A stretch of 64,000 bases of DNA from NCBI RefSeq assembly GCF_900113325.1, contig NZ_FOOY01000005.1, forward strand, positions 1 to 64,000, written 5' to 3'. The notes under the pieces are model-generated. The model had not been told where the DNA came from and made no database searches. It saw only the letters and a program-made list of their open reading frames with translations. This document shows, in pieces, positions 59,545 to 64,000 of the stretch; position 1 is the first letter of the stretch, and each line of letters begins with the position of its first letter. The DNA is from Sporolactobacillus nakayamae. Lineage in GTDB: Bacteria > Bacillota > Bacilli > Bacillales > Sporolactobacillaceae. Position numbers and translations under genes: made by a program.

Positions 59545-60837
59545 ATGATGAACGGACTTGATAAAGTCAAACAACAACCCATGATTCTAGGTTTTATTTT
59601 GTTATATGTGCTCCCCCCAATCGGAATGGCCTGGTTTATCGGTTGTGCCGTCATGGAATGGCGTGCTCAGATTATGAAAAAACTCGCGCTGCCTACTGAT
59701 CTCATTAGTCCGCTGCTCGCTTTAATGGCTATGGCGTCCATTGGATCCGTTCTGATCAATTGGCAAATAACCGACCTTCTGTCCACGCTTATTTTGACCG
59801 GATATCTTGGAATCTATCTTTTTTGGCTTCGTCATCCTGAACATCTTCATATAAGACAATTTGTTTGGATCACCATTTGGGGTGGTGTCTATATCTTTTT
59901 CTCGGAAAAGCTGCTCAACCTGATTCCTAATGATTCAATGGTCGGTACGGCAGCATCCTTTATGACCGGCCACTTCTTATTTGGCTATAAGGGTATACCA
60001 CGCCTGTTCGGATCAACATTTAATCCGAATTACGCGTGTTATCTCTTGATTCTCGCGCTTGCATTCCTATCTGTTGAACTCCTGCGCGCGATACAAGTAA
60101 AGAATAAACAACTCATTGTACTGTCTCTTTTGATTATGCCTATGCTTGACATCGGAATCTATGAAACAGGGTCACGTGCCGGCTTTATGATTATGCTGAT
60201 GCTCCACCTGCTGTTCCTTTACAAACTGAGTATGCGCATCTTCATTCCAATCGCAGCGATGACACTAATCAGTGCTCCATTTATTTACCAGTTCATGCCG
60301 CGATCCGGAGGTACGGAATCATCGATGGCGAAGCGTATTGAAATTTGGGGGAACAGCTGGCATATTTTTCAGCAGAATCCGTTCTTCGGCGCAACAACAT
60401 TGGGTTTCGGCAGGGATTACGCCGCACTTAATGGTGAAATGATACCGCATGCTCACGATCTGTTTCTGTCAATTCTCTCATCGTCCGGCATCTTTTGCGG
60501 TCTGTTCTTTATTGCTGTCATACTGATCAGCGCCTATCATCTCTATACATCACAAAGAATAAGCGCAAAAACAAATTATTCTGCAACACTGTTTCTTTTT
60601 TCACTGCCGACAATCATTCTTTATGGCATTATGGATTTCACCTTGTCCTCACCTCAAGTGATGATTATTGTTCTTGTGCTTCTCACTTATTGGTCCAGGT
60701 ACACCGCACGCATGGTTCAATTCACAAGACTGCATAAGGTGATGAAACAGTTTCTGAACACCAAACTACGGTTTAAGAAGAAGCGTCAGAGTAAACCGGC
60801 AATGCTTCAGACATCTAAAGGCATCTCTGGCAGGTAA
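59545..60837 (+). CDS. O-antigen ligase/polymerase-like membrane protein (Wzy_C family)
   Basis: A 430-residue membrane protein with about 11 helices. The Wzy_C core is seen as FGSTFNPNYACYLLIL, ETGSRAGFMIML and, in the large outer loop, FFGATTLGFGRDYAA with HAHDLFLSILSSSGI; the Arg and His are those conserved in ligases. Such proteins join or polymerise surface glycans. Start ATG 59545 is 7 nt after GGAGGA. It stands without other glycan genes, so its acceptor is unknown. The basic C-terminus is cytosolic. Confidence 0.85.
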   Translation: MMNGLDKVKQQPMILGFILLYVLPPIGMAWFIGCAVMEWRAQIMKKLALPTDLISPLLALMAMASIGSVLINWQITDLLSTLILTGYLGIYLFWLRHPEHLHIRQFVWITIWGGVYIFFSEKLLNLIPNDSMVGTAASFMTGHFLFGYKGIPRLFGSTFNPNYACYLLILALAFLSVELLRAIQVKNKQLIVLSLLIMPMLDIGIYETGSRAGFMIMLMLHLLFLYKLSMRIFIPIAAMTLISAPFIYQFMPRSGGTESSMAKRIEIWGNSWHIFQQNPFFGATTLGFGRDYAALNGEMIPHAHDLFLSILSSSGIFCGLFFIAVILISAYHLYTSQRISAKTNYSATLFLFSLPTIILYGIMDFTLSSPQVMIIVLVLLTYWSRYTARMVQFTRLHKVMKQFLNTKLRFKKKRQSKPAMLQTSKGISGR

Positions 60838-60912
60838 GATCTATTAATGATATGATAACCGTGGATATTTTCTGCAGCAGCTCTCAATAAAAGAGACGGA
60901 CTGCTTGAGAGG

Positions 60913-61743
60913 ATGAGCAAACCATTGGTTGAAAAAATCGCGTTTATCGGTTCCGGCGAACTTGCGGAATCCTTATTAAAGGGCTTTTTGGATAAAAAAT
61001 TTATTTCTGCGGATCATGTCTGGATGAACAATCATTCAAACAAGGAACGTCTCGCTCAATTGGAACATGAATTTCATGTTCATACGACACAAAGCAAAGA
61101 ATTGGCTTTGAAAAATGCGGATATCGTCATCTTCGCATTCAGGCCTGCAGATACTCGTAATGCCGTTGAGGAAATGAAAGCATTCCTGCGTCCGGATCAG
61201 CTTATTATTTCATTGATGGTCGGCGTGCCGACTGCATTTATTCAATCTGCGTCAGGCATTGACCTTGCGGTTGTCCGTGCCATGCCGAATACATCTGCAT
61301 CCATCGGATTATCGGCAACAGGATTAGCCGCAGGTGCGTCCGTATCAGGCGCGCAGCTTGAATTAGCCAAGCAATTATTTGAAACGGTCGGCACCGTTAC
61401 GATTGTTCAGGAAAATGAAATTGACGTCATCGCGGGATTGGCAGGAAGTGGTCCTGCTTATTTATACTATCTGGCTCAAGCGATGCAAGAGGCAGGCGTT
61501 CGCGAAGGCATTTCTGAAGAATCTGCTGCTCAGCTTGTATTACAAACCTTGCTTGGCGCCTCGCACCTGCTGAATCAGTCGGGTAAATCAGCATCTGATC
61601 TGTTGAAAGCTGTAGCGACACCTGGAGGAACCACACAAGCCGGCATCGACACACTGGACAACCAGTCGGTGAAGCAAGCCGTAATCGACTGCGTCCATCA
61701 TGCCATTGTTCGTGCCAAAGAAATGAGTGCGCCATTTGCATAA
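60913..61743 (+). CDS. proC: Pyrroline-5-carboxylate reductase
   Basis: A 276-residue enzyme that reduces pyrroline-5-carboxylate to proline with NAD(P)H. Seen are the dinucleotide-binding IAFIGSGELAESLLKGF, VVRAMPNTSASIGLSATGL, GLAGSGPAYLYYLAQAM and the C-terminal signature VATPGGTTQAGIDTL. The annotated ATG 60913 directly abuts GAGAGG, so a start a few codons later is possible. The gene stands alone. B. subtilis has several paralogues (ProI, ProG, ProH, ComER). Confidence 0.93.
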   Translation: MSKPLVEKIAFIGSGELAESLLKGFLDKKFISADHVWMNNHSNKERLAQLEHEFHVHTTQSKELALKNADIVIFAFRPADTRNAVEEMKAFLRPDQLIISLMVGVPTAFIQSASGIDLAVVRAMPNTSASIGLSATGLAAGASVSGAQLELAKQLFETVGTVTIVQENEIDVIAGLAGSGPAYLYYLAQAMQEAGVREGISEESAAQLVLQTLLGASHLLNQSGKSASDLLKAVATPGGTTQAGIDTLDNQSVKQAVIDCVHHAIVRAKEMSAPFA

Positions 61744-62142
61744 TGGTTTTGTCAGATCTTGCAACAAGCAACGGGTATAAAGCGCCTAGTGCTTAATAGA
61801 GCAAAAAAGTCATGTTAGATTATATGACATAAATTATAAAAAATCTGCTCATTGGTGCTATTATGATCAAGTAAGCTTTAACACACCTTCTGTTGCAGTT
61901 AACCTTAAGTTGAGATGTTTGATCTTGATTTAGGAAACCATCATTTACTCGTTTGCGATGAGATGCTGACCGGCATTCTCGTCGCATATTTTTTTGTTCT
62001 CAAAGATGAGTAAATGAGTTCAAGGCAATTCTTTATAGACCGCATCTATTCCGTTATAATGATTTAGGTGAACGGTAAATAATGAAGTTGCATTACAACC
62101 ATCGAATTACAGAGGATACCGCACAAAACGAAGAGGGGCAGC
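61744..62142. other. Gene-free stretch with nested hairpins
   Basis: Holds the terminator at 61954-61995 and a second inverted repeat around it (CATTTACTC at 61942, GAGTAAATG at 62008), then the presumed promoter of the GH92 gene. No gene is seen. Confidence 0.5.
61954..61995 (+). terminator. Rho-independent terminator between proC and the GH92 gene
   Basis: TGCGATGAGATGC pairs with GGCATTCTCGTCGCA (G-U pair and small bulges allowed), followed by TATTTTTTTG. It is about 210 nt past the proC stop. Confidence 0.8.
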
Positions 62143-64000
62143 ATGATGGCTTCACGACTTTTTTCAAAAATAATGATTAGTTGCATTTGTCTGAGCTTGA
62201 TCACGTTCTATTTGCCTGGTCAGGCAACTCAAAGGGCAAAGGCGCGAACCAACCCGAATCTCTTTTCCTCTTCCTTTGAAAAAAGTGATCCTTCGCTCAC
62301 ATGGAAGAACACACCTGAACGCTCGAAAGATGGAAAAAAGTTAACCAATGGAATCAAACCATTGAGCGGCAACGGTCAAACAATGGCCACCTATGTTTCC
62401 ACCGGTTCGAGTCAATTGTATAACGCGCCAAAAAAATTAGGTTGGACAGGCAGTCATGTGCTTACCTATGCGGGATCAACAACCAATAAAAAAAATCGTT
62501 ATGCTTACAATAAGCTTTATAGTGTGCGTATTCCTGTGTCGACGGATACTGAGCTTTCCTATTTTGTCGCGCCTGAATCGACGAAAAAGGACGCGCGGGC
62601 ACAGGTTGCAAGCTATGTGTCTGTAGACCTTGCCTTCTCCGATGGAAGCTATCTGCACCAATTAAATGTTAAAGATCAAGACGGAGTGAAAATGACACCT
62701 TCTGCGCAGGGAAAATCCGGTACCTTGATCATGAACCAGTGGAATAAGAAAATGGTCTCCCTCGGTAAAGCGGCAAAAGGCAAAACCATTGTCCGCATTC
62801 TTGTCGCTTACGAATCACCAAAGGCCGAAAGTACCTTTAAAGGATCCATTGATGATTTGCGGATTGGTTCCTCATCTGTGACATCAGTTGCAAACAAAAC
62901 ACCCGTTGATAAAGTGAACATACTTCGTGGTACCGCGTCCGGTTCATCCTTCGCTCGAGGAAACACGGCTCCGGCGATTGGTGTGCCTAACGGATTTAGT
63001 TATTGGTCTCCGGCGATTAACAGCAGCGCAAAGAAACTCCTGTACCCGTACAATGAGAATAATGATCCAAACAATTTACCGGAAATCCAGTCCTTCTCTT
63101 TGAGCCAATCAGCCAATGATCAGAATGGTATTCGCCAGACCTTGCAAGTGATGCCTTCAAGTTTTGTCGGCACTCCGAGTGCGAATCGCCTTGGGCGCGG
63201 AAAAGCTTTTAATCGTTCAGACGAGTCCGCCAGCCCGTATCGGTACGCTGTCACATTTACAGATGGCATGCGTGCTGAACTTTCCGCCACAAGTCATGCC
63301 GTAATCATGCGTTACTCCTTTGTCGGTAATCAAGGCAATTTGCTCTTCGACAATCTAGACGGTCATGGACGACTGACACTGAATCCGGCGGAGCAGTCAT
63401 TTGACGGCTATTCGGATATCAAGGATACTGCAACCGGCAACATGAACCGAATGTTTTACTATGCTGAAGTTGATCAGCCGGTGATCAATGCTAACCGCCT
63501 ATCGGGTGAAAAACGTGATCAAGTCACTTCATTTTATAAATTCGATACATCAAAGAATAAAACTGTTACTTTAAGGATCGGCAGTTCATTAATCAGCATC
63601 GAACAAGCAAAAAAGAACTTAAATCAAGAGATTGGTAAAAAAACTTCACTTAAAGATGTTGAAAAAAAGGCAAAAAAGCAATGGAATCAGCGATTGTCTC
63701 GCGTCTCTGTTCAAGGGGCGAGTAGCGAGCAGCAAACAACACTTTACTCGAATCTCTACCGGCTCTATTTATCACCAAGTAACGGATCTGAAAATACCGG
63801 TACGAAGAAAAAACCTAGCTACCGCTATGCTGATCTCAGTGTACCTGCTGCGACCGCGAATACGTCTGATCACACGGGTGCACCTATTAAAAAAGGACAA
63901 GTATACGTTAACAGTGCATTCGCGTACAGCGGGCAAACCGTATGGCCGGCATACGCTCTGCTCGAGCCTAAGTTGACCGGCAACCTGATCAACGGATTTT
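62143..64000 (+). CDS. GH92-family alpha-mannosidase-like secreted glycosidase (5' part, truncated by window end)
   Basis: An open frame of 619 codons with no stop before the window edge. The signal peptide covers about residues 1-34. An N-terminal beta-sandwich (residues ~50-250) precedes the GH92 N-domain, recognised by APAIGVPNGFSYWSPAINSS, NNLPEIQSFSLSQSAND, and RQTLQVMPSSF. The catalytic (alpha/alpha)6 domain begins at WNQRLSRVSVQGASSEQQTT then LYSNLYRLYLSPS. GH92 enzymes are calcium-dependent exo-alpha-mannosidases, mostly alpha-1,2. The start follows GAGGGGCAGC; ATG 62146 is equally possible. The catalytic acids lie beyond the window, so activity cannot be judged. Confidence 0.88.
   Translation, partial: MMASRLFSKIMISCICLSLITFYLPGQATQRAKARTNPNLFSSSFEKSDPSLTWKNTPERSKDGKKLTNGIKPLSGNGQTMATYVSTGSSQLYNAPKKLGWTGSHVLTYAGSTTNKKNRYAYNKLYSVRIPVSTDTELSYFVAPESTKKDARAQVASYVSVDLAFSDGSYLHQLNVKDQDGVKMTPSAQGKSGTLIMNQWNKKMVSLGKAAKGKTIVRILVAYESPKAESTFKGSIDDLRIGSSSVTSVANKTPVDKVNILRGTASGSSFARGNTAPAIGVPNGFSYWSPAINSSAKKLLYPYNENNDPNNLPEIQSFSLSQSANDQNGIRQTLQVMPSSFVGTPSANRLGRGKAFNRSDESASPYRYAVTFTDGMRAELSATSHAVIMRYSFVGNQGNLLFDNLDGHGRLTLNPAEQSFDGYSDIKDTATGNMNRMFYYAEVDQPVINANRLSGEKRDQVTSFYKFDTSKNKTVTLRIGSSLISIEQAKKNLNQEIGKKTSLKDVEKKAKKQWNQRLSRVSVQGASSEQQTTLYSNLYRLYLSPSNGSENTGTKKKPSYRYADLSVPAATANTSDHTGAPIKKGQVYVNSAFAYSGQTVWPAYALLEPKLTGNLINGF

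Overview
The window comes from a spore-forming, low-to-moderate GC member of the Bacillales. The truncated 16S rRNA 5' end, a gamma-type small acid-soluble spore protein, the cortex enzyme PdaA and many Bacillus-type genes point to the Sporolactobacillus / Sporolactobacillaceae neighbourhood; this is inferred from memory of sequences, not from a search. Gene neighbourhoods recall several B. subtilis blocks: rrn-perR-bcp-gsaB-ygaE, sspE-mutY-yfhP-recX, pdaA with yfkD and a yfkF-like transporter, and yfkJ-yfkI-yfkH.

Layout. 1-1080: start of a 16S gene on the minus strand with tandem promoters and dispersed repeats. 1082-5753: peroxide regulator PerR, peroxiredoxin Bcp, a CoA-type NUDIX hydrolase, glutamate-1-semialdehyde aminomutase and a YgaE-like membrane protein. 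6025-9548: a LiaIH-FSR cell-envelope stress operon without liaG. 9618-15574: a peptide ABC transporter operon (order D-F-B-C-A, minus strand), with a palindromic repeat inside it and an intact IS1380-family transposase next to it. 17563-20890: SspE, MutY, YfhP, RecX. 21074-25456: potABCD polyamine uptake with its XRE-cupin regulator. 25457-26538: a long gene-free stretch with a DnaA-box cluster and mosaic repeats. 26539-33872: PdaA, YfkD, an Rpn-type nuclease, MtnE, an MFS transporter, a thioredoxin-like protein and VanZ. 34211-40991: a P1B4-type (PfeT/ZosA) ATPase, YfkH-I-J, an M3 oligoendopeptidase and a VIT1/CCC1 transporter. 41158-46618: adenine deaminase, an RsmF-like methyltransferase, an S66 carboxypeptidase and an arginase-family protein. 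47387-54773: a PfpI/DJ-1 protein, the YcgR-YcgQ permease pair, a TipA-type MerR regulator, a CAP-domain secreted protein behind a c-di-GMP riboswitch, a cupin lipoprotein, a DUF1992 protein and a YhfW-type Rieske oxidoreductase. 54939-58272: a PadR-HAAS-DUF4097 operon and a second DUF4097 protein. 58377-64000: a Gfo/Idh/MocA oxidoreductase, an O-antigen-ligase-like protein, ProC and a truncated GH92 glycosidase.

Most notable observations. (i) The two genes for likely Fe/Mn exporters, pfeT-like at 34211 and VIT1 at 40314, share a promoter-plus-leader module: a common -10 region, an AT-rich PerR/Fur-like palindrome, a GC-rich hairpin and a 36-nt block that reads as a conserved DDYYS-containing peptide in both copies. 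PerR itself is encoded in the window. (ii) A dispersed hairpin family has stems that change in a compensatory way between copies while the AGGAC loop stays constant. (iii) An ectopic cluster of DnaA boxes lies between Spo0A-box-like sites. (iv) A c-di-GMP-I riboswitch sits in front of a secreted CAP protein with a histone-H1-like lysine-rich linker. (v) The TipA-type gene has a strong internal ribosome binding site where a TipAS-like short form would start.
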